Shown here piece by piece: positions 1 through 8,177 of a stretch of DNA of 37,900 bases. A program made the translations under genes and the position numbers. The notes beneath the pieces were generated by a model. The model saw nothing but the letters and a program-made list of their open reading frames with translations. It was not told the origin of the DNA and ran no database searches. How positions within the stretch are numbered: position 1 is the first letter of the stretch; each line of letters begins with the position of its first letter. The DNA comes from Chloroflexota bacterium (GTDB lineage: Bacteria; Chloroflexota; Dehalococcoidia; Bin125), in contig JAPPFB010000008.1 in assembly GCA_028875225.1 (NCBI GenBank), positions 1 through 37,900 of the forward strand. The letters are read 5' to 3'.

Positions 1-2
1 GC

Positions 3-2426
3 GGCCCGATGACGGCGGCCGAGGCCCAGGACATGGCCGACAATCACAGCAGCCCCGTGTGGGACCTGGTGGTTGTCGAGCTGACCGCCCTGGAAGCGGC
101 GGCAGCGCAGACGCCGCCACCGCCGCCCACGCCCGAGGTGAGCATTTCCGCTGGAAGCGGGGTGACCGAGGGCGGCGACGCCAGCTTCACGGTGACGGCC
201 AGCCCGGCCCCGGCGTCCAACCTCGACGTGAGCGTCACGGTGTCCCAGAGCGGCGACTACGGCGCGGCCACGGGCCGGCGCACGGTGACCGTCCCCACCA
301 CGGGCAGCGTCACCCTCACCGTCGGCACCACGGACGACGACGCCGACGAGACCGACGGGTCGGTCACCGCCACGGTGAACGCCGGCAGCGGCTACACCGT
401 GTCCTCGTCCCAGGGCGCGGCCACGGAGGCCGTATCGGACAACGACGCCGCCTCCACGCCGGCGGTGAGCGTCACCGACGCCGCCGACGGCACGGAGGGC
501 GACTCTGTCAGCTTCACGGTGACGGCCAGCCCGGCCCCGGTGGCGGACCTGGCGGTGAGCGTGACGGTGGCCGCCACCGGCGACTTCGGCTTCGGCGCCC
601 TGCCGACCAGCGTCACGATCCCGACCAGCGGGTCGGCGACGGTCACGATCACCACCACGGACGACCAGACCGACGAGCCGGACGGCTCGGTCACGCTGAC
701 CGTGAACCCGGGCAGCGGTTACACCGTGGGCGCGCCGTCGTCCGAGACGGCGGATGTCGCCGACGATGACGATCCCGTCGTTGAACTGACGACGTACACG
801 GTCGATCCGGCGGTGGTCACGAAGGTCAAGACGCTCGCCGGTCAGACGCAACACGGCACGTCGCACGTCAATCGCTGGAACCGCGTCCTGGTCGCCTTCG
901 GCGAGCACGACGGCACCGGCGTCACGGGCGGTCCGATGACGGCTGCCGAGGCGCAGCAGATGGCCAACACCTACTCCAGCCCCGTCTGGGACGAGGTGGT
1001 GACCGAGCTGACCGCGCTCGAGGCCGCGTCGCAGCAGACGCCGCCGCCACCGCCACCGCCTCCGCCGCCGCCGACGCCAGAGGTCAACATCACCAGCGCC
1101 GCAGGCGGCGCCGAGGGCGGCAGCGTCAGCTTCACGCTGACCGCGACCCCCGCGCCCACGGCTGACCTGCCGGTCACGGTGACGATCAGCGTCACCGGCG
1201 ACTACGGCGTCACGGCCGGCTCGCGCACGGTCACGATCCCGAACTCGGGCAGCGCCACGCTGACGCTGGCCACGACGGACGACCAGACCGACGAGCCGGA
1301 CGGCACGGTCACGGCGACCCTGGCCACAGGCAGCGGCTACACGATCGGCTCGCAGAGCGCCCAGACCGCCGATGTCGACGACAACGACGACACGCCGGTC
1401 ATTGAGCTGGTCGCGACGCCGGTCGTCTCGATCACCGGCGGCAGCGGGATTACGGAAGGCGGCTCGGCCTCCTTCACGATCTCGGCCAACCCGTCGCCGA
1501 CGGCCGACGTTGACGTCACGGTCACGGTCTCTCAGAGCGGCGACTTCGGCGCCGCGACCGGTCAGCGCACGGTGCGGATCACCTCTGGTTCGACGACCGC
1601 GACGTTCACGGTGAGCACGACCGACGACTCGACCGACGAGTCCGACGGCTCGATCACGGTGACCATCAACACAGGCAGCGGCTACACCGGCAGCGGCTCC
1701 GCGACAGTAACCGTCTCGGACAACGACGATCCGCCGCCGACGCCGGTGGTCTCGATCACGGGCGGGAGCGCGGTGACCGAGGGCGGCGGCGTCAGGTTCA
1801 CGCTGACGGCGTCCCCCGCGCCCACGGCTGACCTGGATGTCACGGTCACGATCAGCGTGTCCGGCGACTACGGCGTCGCGGCCGGTGCGCGGACGGTCAC
1901 GATCCCGAGCTCGGGCAGCGCCACGCTAACGGTCGGCACGACCGACGACTCGGCCGATGAAGCCGACGGCTCCGTCACGGCGACGCTGGTTGACGGTGCC
2001 GCCTACGATCTCGGCTCGTCCAGGACGGCGACGGTCGCGGTCTCGGACGACGACGATCCGCCTCAGCCGATCGAGAACACCGACCCGCCGGTCGTTGATG
2101 ACGGTCTGCCCGATGTCTCGACGCTGACCGCCTGCCAGGGCGACCCGGAGCTGCTGATCAACAGTCCCGCGGCCAGCCGCTCGGACGCCTCGGTCGAGTT
2201 CACGGTCATGCTCAGCTGCCTGCCAAGCAGAGCCCCGACGATCCTGCTCGTGCCGGTGCGCGATGGCAACATCGGTCAGAACGTGCTCGTCTCCTTGACG
2301 CGCGACACCCCGTCCGCGACGGTCACGGTGAGCATCGGCGGCGAGACCGAGCTCGGTCTCGCGCACGCTTGGAGCATGGGCCTCAAGAACACCCAGCCGC
2401 AGGGAGACGTCGTCTTCAGCGACTAG
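3..2426 (+). CDS. Calx-beta repeat surface protein, 3' part (5' end outside window)
   Basis: About 800 residues are visible. Five repeats of roughly 100 residues each carry the Calx-beta pattern: VSI.GGS..TEGG, FT.TASP.P, then a TTDD..DE.DGSVT segment and a closing VSDND. They start near 132, 463, 1078, 1417 and 1741. Between repeats 2 and 3 lies a linker with HGTSHVNRW, MTAAEAQ and SSPVW, ending in an 11-proline run. The first ATG, at 9, is not the start: the same MTAAEAQ motif occurs inside the protein at 937, so the frame must enter from upstream. The last ~95 residues form a distinct C-terminal domain with a Cys pair and an ELGLAHAW...QGDVVFSD ending. Calx-beta repeats are typical of secreted adhesion or calcium-binding proteins; adhesion here is inferred. 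A perfect hairpin follows the stop. Confidence 0.85.
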   Translation, partial: GPMTAAEAQDMADNHSSPVWDLVVVELTALEAAAAQTPPPPPTPEVSISAGSGVTEGGDASFTVTASPAPASNLDVSVTVSQSGDYGAATGRRTVTVPTTGSVTLTVGTTDDDADETDGSVTATVNAGSGYTVSSSQGAATEAVSDNDAASTPAVSVTDAADGTEGDSVSFTVTASPAPVADLAVSVTVAATGDFGFGALPTSVTIPTSGSATVTITTTDDQTDEPDGSVTLTVNPGSGYTVGAPSSETADVADDDDPVVELTTYTVDPAVVTKVKTLAGQTQHGTSHVNRWNRVLVAFGEHDGTGVTGGPMTAAEAQQMANTYSSPVWDEVVTELTALEAASQQTPPPPPPPPPPPTPEVNITSAAGGAEGGSVSFTLTATPAPTADLPVTVTISVTGDYGVTAGSRTVTIPNSGSATLTLATTDDQTDEPDGTVTATLATGSGYTIGSQSAQTADVDDNDDTPVIELVATPVVSITGGSGITEGGSASFTISANPSPTADVDVTVTVSQSGDFGAATGQRTVRITSGSTTATFTVSTTDDSTDESDGSITVTINTGSGYTGSGSATVTVSDNDDPPPTPVVSITGGSAVTEGGGVRFTLTASPAPTADLDVTVTISVSGDYGVAAGARTVTIPSSGSATLTVGTTDDSADEADGSVTATLVDGAAYDLGSSRTATVAVSDDDDPPQPIENTDPPVVDDGLPDVSTLTACQGDPELLINSPAASRSDASVEFTVMLSCLPSRAPTILLVPVRDGNIGQNVLVSLTRDTPSATVTVSIGGETELGLAHAWSMGLKNTQPQGDVVFSD
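182..540 (+). repeat. Exact 32-nt direct repeat inside Calx-beta repeats 1 and 2
   Basis: The 32 bases at 182-213 recur without change at 509-540, both encoding the SFTVTASPAP stretch at the same place in two consecutive Calx-beta units. Flanking bases differ. Exact identity inside otherwise diverged repeats points to recent duplication or gene conversion within the gene. Confidence 0.85.
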
Positions 2427-2450
2427 CGTCGCGTTGCGGCAAGAACGCAA

Positions 2451-2478
2451 CGAGGGGCGGCCCGCGGGCCGCCCCTCG
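2451..2478 (+). terminator. Perfect palindromic hairpin after Calx-beta gene
   Basis: A 28-base perfect palindrome starts 25 bases after the stop codon at 2426. It can form a 12-bp, almost pure GC stem (CGAGGGGCGGCC arm) closed by a CGCG loop. There is no T-run after it, so it is either a GC-rich terminator that does not follow the classical rule or an mRNA-stabilising hairpin. Confidence 0.6.
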
Positions 2479-2655
2479 CCGTCTGCGCACGCATCAGCGA
2501 CGCGCGGATCACCGTCCTCGGCCGGCTGCTCGCATCGCCGCAGTTGAGCTGAGCGAGGTCGCTAACCTGCCCCTGAGGTTGACCGCTCCCTCGCGTCAGC
2601 CGGCCCACTGGAGCGATTGAGCCGCACCATCCCCTCCCCGAAAGAGAGACGCGCC

Positions 2656-3387
2656 ATGCCCGAGAGAACCGTCAGCATTGCGACCGGTAACGGCCAGCTG
2701 TCCGCCTACTGGGCGACGGGGGCGACCGCAGCGGGCGGCGGCGAGCCGCGGCCCGGCGTGCTCGTGCTGCACGAGCTGTTCGGCCTGACCGACGACATCC
2801 GCCGCATTGCGCGCCGCTTCGCCGAGCACGGCTACGTCGCGCTGGCGCCCGACCTCTACTCCGTTGACCGCGCCCCGCGGCCGATCTGCATGCGCCGCAC
2901 GATGCAGGCGCTGGGCGCCGGCGGCGGACGGCCGCTCGACGACATCGAGGCCGCCCGCGGGTGGCTGGCGGACCGTCCCGAGGTCGACGCCTCGCGCCTG
3001 GCCGTGGCCGGGTTCTGCATGGGCGGCGGCTTCGCGATCCTCTACGCCGCGCGCGCGCCGGTCGGCGCGGTCGCCGACTTCTACGGCGCCGTGCCCGACG
3101 AGGCCGCCGCGCTCGAGGGCATCTGCCCCGTGGTCGGCGCCTACGGCGGCCGCGACGCCGTCTTCGGGGGCCACGCCGAGCGCCTGCGCGGCCACCTCGA
3201 GCAGCTCGGCGTCGAGCACGAGGTCACACTCTACCCCGAAGCCGGCCACTCGTTCATGAGCGAGTACGGCCGCCTGCAGTCCCTCTTGGTTCGTTTCGGG
3301 CCGATGCAGGCCGGCGGCCACCAGCCCTCGGCCGATGCCGCCTGGACCCGGATGCTGGAGTTCTTCGAGCGCCAGCTCTCGGGCTGA
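2656..3387 (+). CDS. Dienelactone hydrolase family alpha/beta hydrolase
   Basis: This encodes 243 residues, the usual length for dienelactone hydrolase-like enzymes. The family features are in order: VLVLHELFGL with the conserved Glu40, the nucleophile motif GFCMGGG (Cys121), Asp167 in GGRDAVF, and His198 in AGHSFM. Together these make a complete Cys-Asp-His triad. Known members hydrolyse cyclic esters such as dienelactone in cytoplasmic chloroaromatic breakdown, but many relatives have other ester substrates, so the substrate here is open. I chose ATG 2656 because GAGAG lies 7 bases upstream; a TTG at 2617 in the same frame is less likely. It stands alone between two convergent Calx-beta gene ends, with no catabolic neighbours. 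Confidence 0.88.
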   Translation: MPERTVSIATGNGQLSAYWATGATAAGGGEPRPGVLVLHELFGLTDDIRRIARRFAEHGYVALAPDLYSVDRAPRPICMRRTMQALGAGGGRPLDDIEAARGWLADRPEVDASRLAVAGFCMGGGFAILYAARAPVGAVADFYGAVPDEAAALEGICPVVGAYGGRDAVFGGHAERLRGHLEQLGVEHEVTLYPEAGHSFMSEYGRLQSLLVRFGPMQAGGHQPSADAAWTRMLEFFERQLSG

Positions 3388-3417
3388 CGCCGCCGCGCGG
3401 CGCCCCCTCGCTAGTCG

Positions 3418-3797
3418 CTAGTCGCTGAACTGCACGTCGCCCTGCGCCTTGTCGTTCGCAAGACCGCTGCTCCAATGGAGCGCGAGACCCAGTTCATTCG
3501 AGCTGCGGACTGCCACCCGGACCGTGGTCGAAGGCTCGCTGCTGCTCAGCGAGCTGAAGATCAGGTCGTCCGAGTGGCTGCGGACCACGGACAGCAGAAC
3601 CGACTTGCTGCTGCTCGGCTTGCAGCTGAGGCTGACCTCAAATTCGACCCATGTGTCGCCGCGAACGCCATTGGGACTGCTGATCGACAGCGTCGGCAAG
3701 CCGCTGCAGTCGCTCAGCACCGGCGTCACTGGCTGAATCGCCACAGGCGGATCGTCGTCGTCGTCCGCGACCGTCACGGTCGCCGTCTTCGACGTGT
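3418..3797 (-). pseudogene. 3' remnant of a second Calx-beta gene
   Basis: Reading from ~3797 down to the stop at 3418, the frame gives TSKTATVTVADDDDD, then a domain with Cys pairs, and the ending ELGLALHWSS...QGDVQFSD. This matches the C-terminal domain of the gene ending at 2426 (ELGLAHAW...QGDVVFSD), so it is the tail of a paralogue in inverted orientation. Its upstream part is missing: it joins directly to transposase sequence near 3797. An uninterrupted frame from the ATG at 4314 runs through transposase code into this tail, but that 298-residue product is an accidental chimera. Confidence 0.75.
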
Positions 3798-4640
3798 GAA
3801 GAAGCGCTCGCGCACGTAGGGCACGCTGCGTTCGACCCGCGGCTTGTCGCGCGGCTGGCGCGGACGCGTCGGGTCGGCGATCAGGCCGCGCTGCTGGGCG
3901 TACTCGAGGAAGCCCCCGGGTCAGTCGGGGATGCAGCCGGTCCGCTCCCGCCACTGCGGCCGGGAAAATGTCCAAGACCAGGTGGCGAGGCACGCCCTCG
4001 AAGAACGCCCAGGCCGCCTCCAGACCCTCCAGCACCGCGTCCAGCTTCTGGCTCGTGGTTGGCCAGACGAAGCAGCGGCGCGAGTAACGCAAGACCACGA
4101 TCAGCGCCCAGACCGTACGCCGTCGCTCGCTCTCGGGATCCGGCACGAGGCCGAGCCGGCCGAAGTCGAGCTCCGCCACCTCGCCCGGCGCGCTCTCGGC
4201 CAGCCGCATCGTGACCAGACGCCGGCGCCAGCCGCGCCGCTGGATGAAGCGCCGCAGCGAGTTGTACGAGACCGCACAGCCGCGTTCTCCGAGCAGCTCG
4301 TGGATCCGCGTCATCTGCAGCCGTTCGGCCGTCAGCCAGACCTGGATCTGCTCCGCCCAGGGCGTCAGCTGCTCCTCGCTCGGCGCATCCGCCTGCCCCT
4401 GGCTTGACCAGGGGTTCGCCGCGGTCCGGCCAGACTCAGCGCCGCCAACCGGGCCAGTTGCGACTCATCCGGCTCGGGACCGTCGGCCCACAGCCCCAGT
4501 TCCACTGCCGCCGCTAGATAACGTCGCACCGTCGGACGGGACAGCCCCGTGCCGCGAGCGATCTGGCGCTGGCTCAGGCCCAGCTGCCAGCGCCGAATGA
4601 CTTCGTTGATCTCCACGCGAGTCACCTCCCGGTAGGCCAT
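3797..4640 (-). pseudogene. istA: IS21-family IstA transposase, frameshifted and 3'-truncated
   Basis: The N-terminus (from ATG 4640, with GAGAGGAG 5 bases upstream) has the IstA helix-turn-helix: LSQRQIARGTGLSRPTVRRYL. After a frameshift near 4405 the frame continues with AEQIQVWL, MTRIHELL and the DDE-domain start VAELDFGRLG, then WPTTSQKLDAVLEGLEAAW. A run of five G near 3917 causes a second shift; in the third frame RGFLEYAQQRG and DKPRVERSVPYVRERFF follow, which are typical of IstA. The C-terminus and the partner gene istB are gone, replaced by Calx-beta sequence at ~3797. The element cannot make active transposase. Confidence 0.82.
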
Positions 4641-4747
4641 CGCTGCTCCTCTCGGATGCAGCGATCGTCGTCTGGCCGGCAGCTGACCTGGTCAAGCGTC
4701 TATCGATCTGGTCATGACCCTGGAGAACTGGTCACGACCTTGACGAA

Positions 4748-4809
4748 GTGGTCAATAGTTCTTGGCGATCTCGCCGAAGAGTGGTCAATAGTTCCTGGCG
4801 ATTTACACA
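4748..4809 (-). repeat. IS21-type left end with repeated terminal motifs
   Basis: A 22-base motif with core GGTCAATAGTT occurs twice (4748-4769 and 4781-4802) with one mismatch and a 33-base period. Further imperfect CTGGTCA copies lie between 4690 and 4735. IS21 elements carry several transposase-binding repeats just inside each end. Read on the minus strand the outer copy starts with TGT at ~4807-4809, matching the usual TG...CA terminus. This marks the transposon boundary; the other end was not found. Confidence 0.6.
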
Positions 4810-5035
4810 CGCTGCTATCGAGAAGAGCCGACAGCTGCGACAGGCCGTCACCGATGCGGTCCACGAACTGTGCCGCTCGCTAGACGTGCGTCAATCTGGT
4901 GTTGACGAGGCCGTGGTGGAAGGAGTGGCTCAGTACCTGCGCGAGCGTGAACCAACAACGGCTGGGCGTCGGCAGGTACTTGATGAGTTCGTGCTCAACG
5001 TGAAAACGACGGCTCGCGACATCGACTTGGAGTGA
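4808..5035 (+). pseudogene. 3' fragment of an unidentified gene cut by the IS end
   Basis: Directly outside the IS21 end an open frame of about 75 codons runs to TGA at 5035. It is hydrophilic and helical-looking, with IEKSRQLRQAVTDAV, YLREREPT and DEFVLNVKTTARDID. The frame has no start of its own; the only in-frame ATG/GTG upstream lies in the transposon. I read it as the tail of a gene whose 5' part was removed. The family was not recognised. Confidence 0.4.
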
Positions 5036-5326
5036 CCCTCGGGGATCCCACCGCAGCGGCGGTCGAGCAGGGCGCGATTTCGACATGCAGGAGACGATGC
5101 TCGGCCCTTGAACTTGCGCTCGGCCTGCCCCGATCGGCGGGAGCGGCCACGCCGGCGGTCCGGTGGGTTGCTGCAACATTTGTCCCGCGATTGGCAAGGG
5201 AGCCCTGACAGGGTTTGCGACACTGCAATCGAGCGGCATCCGGGATGGCGCTCGATGCTCCGGCGGTATCCAGCACAGGTTTTGGTGGTGGCAACGGGCG
5301 GCGGGTGGCGTGGGATGGGGCTGCGC
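5036..5326. other. Non-coding gap with a 29-base imperfect palindrome
   Basis: No convincing gene is visible. At 5228-5256 two 14-base arms (ATCGAGCGGCATCC and its near complement) meet around one central base with a single mismatch. It lies just downstream of the replication-relaxation gene, so a terminator, cruciform or protein-binding site are all possible. Confidence 0.4.
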
Positions 5327-7348
5327 CTACCGGAACTGCTGGGCACGGGTGGTTGGGGCAGTCTGGGGCTGTCCGAGCAACTGTCCGTACTGCACCAGGC
5401 GGTGGCGGTCGGGGACCCGGGCGCCCCAGGCACGCCAGCTGCGGCCCAGCACGCCCTGTTCACGGATGGCGTCGAGGTTGCTGCTCAGGAAGGGCGCGGG
5501 GCTGACCTGCTCGGCGGTGTCGAGGAAGATGGACTCGGCCCGCTCGGTCTCGAACACGAAGAGCACCAGCGGCAGTTGCCCTCCATGGTCGGGCCGGACG
5601 TAGTCGCTGTGGAAGTAGCGGCGGTAGGCGCGCAGTCGTTCAGGGACGCGCCGGGGCGTCGTGGCGCGGCGTTCGAACTCGACCAGGCACCAGTGCCAGT
5701 CGTCGTGGGCGCCGAGCTGGAACGAGGCGTCGGGGTAGAGCGGGTACCGGGTCCAGTGGTGCTCGTAGCTGATCTGCGAGCGCTGGGTGGGCAGCAGGTC
5801 GAGCAGTTCGTGCTCGGGTGAGCTGGCGGCTTCGGCGCTGATCCGGGCGCAGAACTCGGTGACGCCAGCCTGGTGGCGGTGCTGGTTGGCGGCGGTCTGC
5901 ACGAGCGAGCCGATGTAGCCCTCTTCGTCGCGCACGGGCGTCCAGCGGTCCAGGGTGGGGCCGACGGCGGCGCGGTCGCGGCGGGCGAGATAGGTCAAGC
6001 CGGCGTCCGAGAGCAGGTAGCCCAGCTCCTCGCGCTGGACCAGACCCTGTTTGCGCAAGGCGCGGAGGAGCTGGTTGGCGCGGCGCTCCGAGACGCCATC
6101 CGTCAGTCCGGCCAGCTGAGCGGGCGAGCAGAACGGCCAGCCGGCGAGCAGGTCGAGCGCGCGTTTCTCGGCGCGGCTGAGCCTGAGGGATAGGGCCGAC
6201 GGTGCCTGGTCGAACTGCTCAGCCGGGTCGGGCAGGTCGCTGCGGGAGGCGCTTGACGGTCGCTGCATCGGTGCGCGGCTGAGGTTGGGATAGGCGTCGG
6301 ACAGCCGGCGCGCGTGGGCGACGATGGTGGACAACGGCACATCCGGCTCGAGTGTCGGCGTCGAGGCGAACCCGTAGCCGCCCTGCTGCCAGACCCGAGG
6401 CTCGCCCCTGCCTTCTCCTTGGCCGGCGATCACATCGCCCGTGACCGCGACGAGCATCTCCGTGTGCGCGGACGGGTCGGCAATGGCGCGCAGGACGCGG
6501 CGCATGTCCTGCTCCGAATCAGTCAGCAACAGAGTGAGCAGCGGTCGCTCGAGGGCGTTCATCCGCTCGATGGTGCGGATGCGGTAGCGCAGGCTGGCGT
6601 TGGTCAGCATCGGTCCCTGTCGAACCAGGCCGACCGTCCCCCCGCTGGGTAGACGCAGCAAGAGGTCATAGGGGCCCGTCCGGCAGTGGGTGACGACGAC
6701 CGGCGCGTCGCTCGTGTCCAGCGCCGCGATGATGGAGGCGACGCGGTACAGCGCGGCCACGGCGTCCAAACGCTCGGCCAGCACCCGGAACCACTGCCGC
6801 GAGACCGGGTAGAGCCGCAGCAGCCGCTCGATCCCCGCCCGTTCGCCAGAGGCCAGGGCGACGATGCCCTCCCGCGTCGGGAAGAACCGCCGCTGCGGCC
6901 GCGGACCCAGCAGCTGCAGGCGGTGCGGGCGCGAGTCGGCGAGTCCCCTTCGCGCGAGCCGCGCGAGGCGCTCCCGCAAGGTGTTAGCCGGCAGCCTGAT
7001 CAGCGCCGCCATCTCATCGACCGTGGCCAGTGGGGTGTGGCAGAGCAGTTCGATGGTCTGCTTGTCAGCGCCAGTCAGCCGCGGCCGCGGTCGGTTCGCC
7101 CCGGTCGCCCCGTTCAGCGGGCGCAATCGCTCGGCCGCCTGACGCAACTCCCAGGGTGAGCCGCCGACCTCGGCGGTCACGGTGGCGACCAGCTTCGGGC
7201 TGACGTGCTCCGTCCATAGGAACCGCCACAGCGTGGAGCGCGACACCCCGTACTGGTCGGCGGTGCGCTGCACGCCTCGCCGCCACGCGCGGGTGCCCAG
7301 GTACTCGCGCCCCGCTTCAATCTGTTCAGCCGATGGCCTGCGCCGCAC
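5327..7348 (-). CDS. Replication-relaxation family protein (plasmid/ICE type)
   Basis: This encodes 673 residues from a GTG start. The N-terminus has a helix-turn-helix (GVQRTADQYGVSRSTLWRFL, about residues 24-44), followed by a winged helix near 100-150 (VDEMAALIRLPANTLRERL) and a second near 400-470 (SPAQLAGLTDGVSERRANQLL). Residues ~533-583 contain YPDASFQL, WCLVEFERR and RLRAYRRYF, the pattern of the replication-relaxation family (Pfam Replic_Relax) found on plasmids and integrative elements, often beside coupling proteins. Known members are DNA-binding and linked to plasmid replication or mobilisation. No transfer gene survives next to it; the IS21 remnant lies where downstream genes would be. 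Its role here is therefore inferred as a leftover of a mobile element. Confidence 0.75.
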   Translation of the reverse strand: MRRRPSAEQIEAGREYLGTRAWRRGVQRTADQYGVSRSTLWRFLWTEHVSPKLVATVTAEVGGSPWELRQAAERLRPLNGATGANRPRPRLTGADKQTIELLCHTPLATVDEMAALIRLPANTLRERLARLARRGLADSRPHRLQLLGPRPQRRFFPTREGIVALASGERAGIERLLRLYPVSRQWFRVLAERLDAVAALYRVASIIAALDTSDAPVVVTHCRTGPYDLLLRLPSGGTVGLVRQGPMLTNASLRYRIRTIERMNALERPLLTLLLTDSEQDMRRVLRAIADPSAHTEMLVAVTGDVIAGQGEGRGEPRVWQQGGYGFASTPTLEPDVPLSTIVAHARRLSDAYPNLSRAPMQRPSSASRSDLPDPAEQFDQAPSALSLRLSRAEKRALDLLAGWPFCSPAQLAGLTDGVSERRANQLLRALRKQGLVQREELGYLLSDAGLTYLARRDRAAVGPTLDRWTPVRDEEGYIGSLVQTAANQHRHQAGVTEFCARISAEAASSPEHELLDLLPTQRSQISYEHHWTRYPLYPDASFQLGAHDDWHWCLVEFERRATTPRRVPERLRAYRRYFHSDYVRPDHGGQLPLVLFVFETERAESIFLDTAEQVSPAPFLSSNLDAIREQGVLGRSWRAWGARVPDRHRLVQYGQLLGQPQTAPTTRAQQFR

Positions 7349-7450
7349 GGTGGATCAAGCTTCTCTCTCGGGCGTACATCGGTTCCAGTGTGTCTGCCGT
7401 TCAGCCGGTTGACCATGGCACGGGCGTCGGGTTTGGTGCGTTCAGAGCGG

Positions 7451-7456
7451 TATCCT
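7451..7456 (+). promoter_or_regulatory. Putative -10 box (TATCCT)
   Basis: TATCCT lies 36 bases upstream of the ATG at 7493, in the divergent gap between the replication-relaxation gene and the small-protein/protease pair. It fits the TAnnnT pattern seen before several other genes here. No good -35 box was found. Confidence 0.35.
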
Positions 7457-7492
7457 GACACTGACGACACACTCACCGACGAGGACGCCGCC

Positions 7493-7762
7493 ATGACACT
7501 GACCAGGCCCGCCGACGAAGTCGCCCGGCTCGGCGACGAAATTTACGAGCGCGACATCCGCGCCCAGGTCGAGGCTGAGCACCACGGCGAGATCGTTGCC
7601 ATCGATGTCGAGAGCGGCTGCTGGGGACTCGGCAAGACGGCGACCGAGGCGCGGGCGCAGCTCGACCGGCAACGCGCCGGCGTCACAGACGTGTGGGGTG
7701 TACGAATCGGCCATCGCGCGCTCCACCACTTCGGCGGGCGTCCGATCTGGAGCGCTCGGTGA
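7493..7762 (+). CDS. Small protein preceding a retropepsin-like protease
   Basis: This encodes 89 residues, starting at ATG 7493 with GAGGA 7 bases upstream. It begins with a charged helix (DEIYERDIRAQVEAEHHG), then GEIVAIDVESGCWGLG, a helical ARAQLDRQR segment and VWGVRIGHR, ending in HFGGRP. Proteins of this pattern commonly sit directly before clan AA aspartic protease genes in Cyanobacteria and Chloroflexota; their function is not established. The stop overlaps the next gene's GTG start (GTGA), so the two are probably translationally coupled and may work as a pair, for example like toxin and antitoxin. That role is a guess. Confidence 0.7.
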   Translation: MTLTRPADEVARLGDEIYERDIRAQVEAEHHGEIVAIDVESGCWGLGKTATEARAQLDRQRAGVTDVWGVRIGHRALHHFGGRPIWSAR

Positions 7763-8130
7763 TCACCGGTCAGGTGAACGCCGACTACGAGGCGATCGTC
7801 GTTGTCAACCTGCAAGGGCGCAGGGGCGAGACGCGACGGCTTGAAGCAGTCGTCGACACGGGCTTCAGCGGGTTTCTGACCGTCACCCCCGCCATCGTCA
7901 CCGAGTTGGCGCTGCCGTTCCTGATGATGGGTCGCGCGCTTCTCGCGGATGGCAGCGAAGCCCAGTTTCCGGTCCATTCCGCCGTCGTGCTCTGGGACGA
8001 CCAACCCGTCTCCGTAGATGTGGAAGCTGCAGACACGACGCCACTGGTCGGGATGCGGCTGCTGGAGGGCTACCGACTCTGCGCCGACGTCCACGACGGG
8101 GGCGGCGTGACCATCCAGCGCCTGTCCTGA
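7759..8130 (+). CDS. Clan AA (retropepsin-like) aspartic protease
   Basis: This encodes 123 residues from a GTG start overlapping the previous stop by four bases. The VVDTGFSGFLTV motif (Asp33) is the single D-T-G active-site loop of retropepsin-like proteins, which act as dimers. LVGMRLLEGY is the conserved G-x-x-(L/I) segment near the C-terminus of this family. No signal peptide is visible, so it is likely cytoplasmic. Substrate and role are unknown; the coupled partner upstream is the obvious candidate. Confidence 0.75.
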   Translation: MITGQVNADYEAIVVVNLQGRRGETRRLEAVVDTGFSGFLTVTPAIVTELALPFLMMGRALLADGSEAQFPVHSAVVLWDDQPVSVDVEAADTTPLVGMRLLEGYRLCADVHDGGGVTIQRLS

Positions 8131-8166
8131 TCCCTCCAGCCGCCTCTTCCCTATCGGACCGCGACA

Positions 8167-8172
8167 TAGACT
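8167..8172 (+). promoter_or_regulatory. Putative -10 box for leaderless transcript (TAGACT)
   Basis: TAGACT ends five bases before the ATG at 8178 and no purine-rich ribosome-binding site lies between. This geometry would start transcription at or next to the ATG, that is, a leaderless mRNA. Confidence 0.4.
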
Positions 8173-8177
8173 CGGCC

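Noticed and set aside
120-2060. Regularly spaced repeats as CRISPR or minisatellite
   Set aside because: They are ~100-codon Calx-beta protein repeats in one open frame, diverged in sequence, without spacers.
2596-3321. 241-residue minus-strand ORF opposite the hydrolase
   Set aside because: Shadow of the dienelactone hydrolase gene, whose triad and family motifs are intact on the plus strand.
3418-4314. 298-residue minus-strand protein as one gene
   Set aside because: It is part IS21 transposase, part out-of-frame transposase code, part Calx-beta tail; the frame is open across the junction by chance.
5108-5821. 237-residue plus-strand ORF
   Set aside because: Mostly antisense to the C-terminus of the replication-relaxation protein; no motif of its own.
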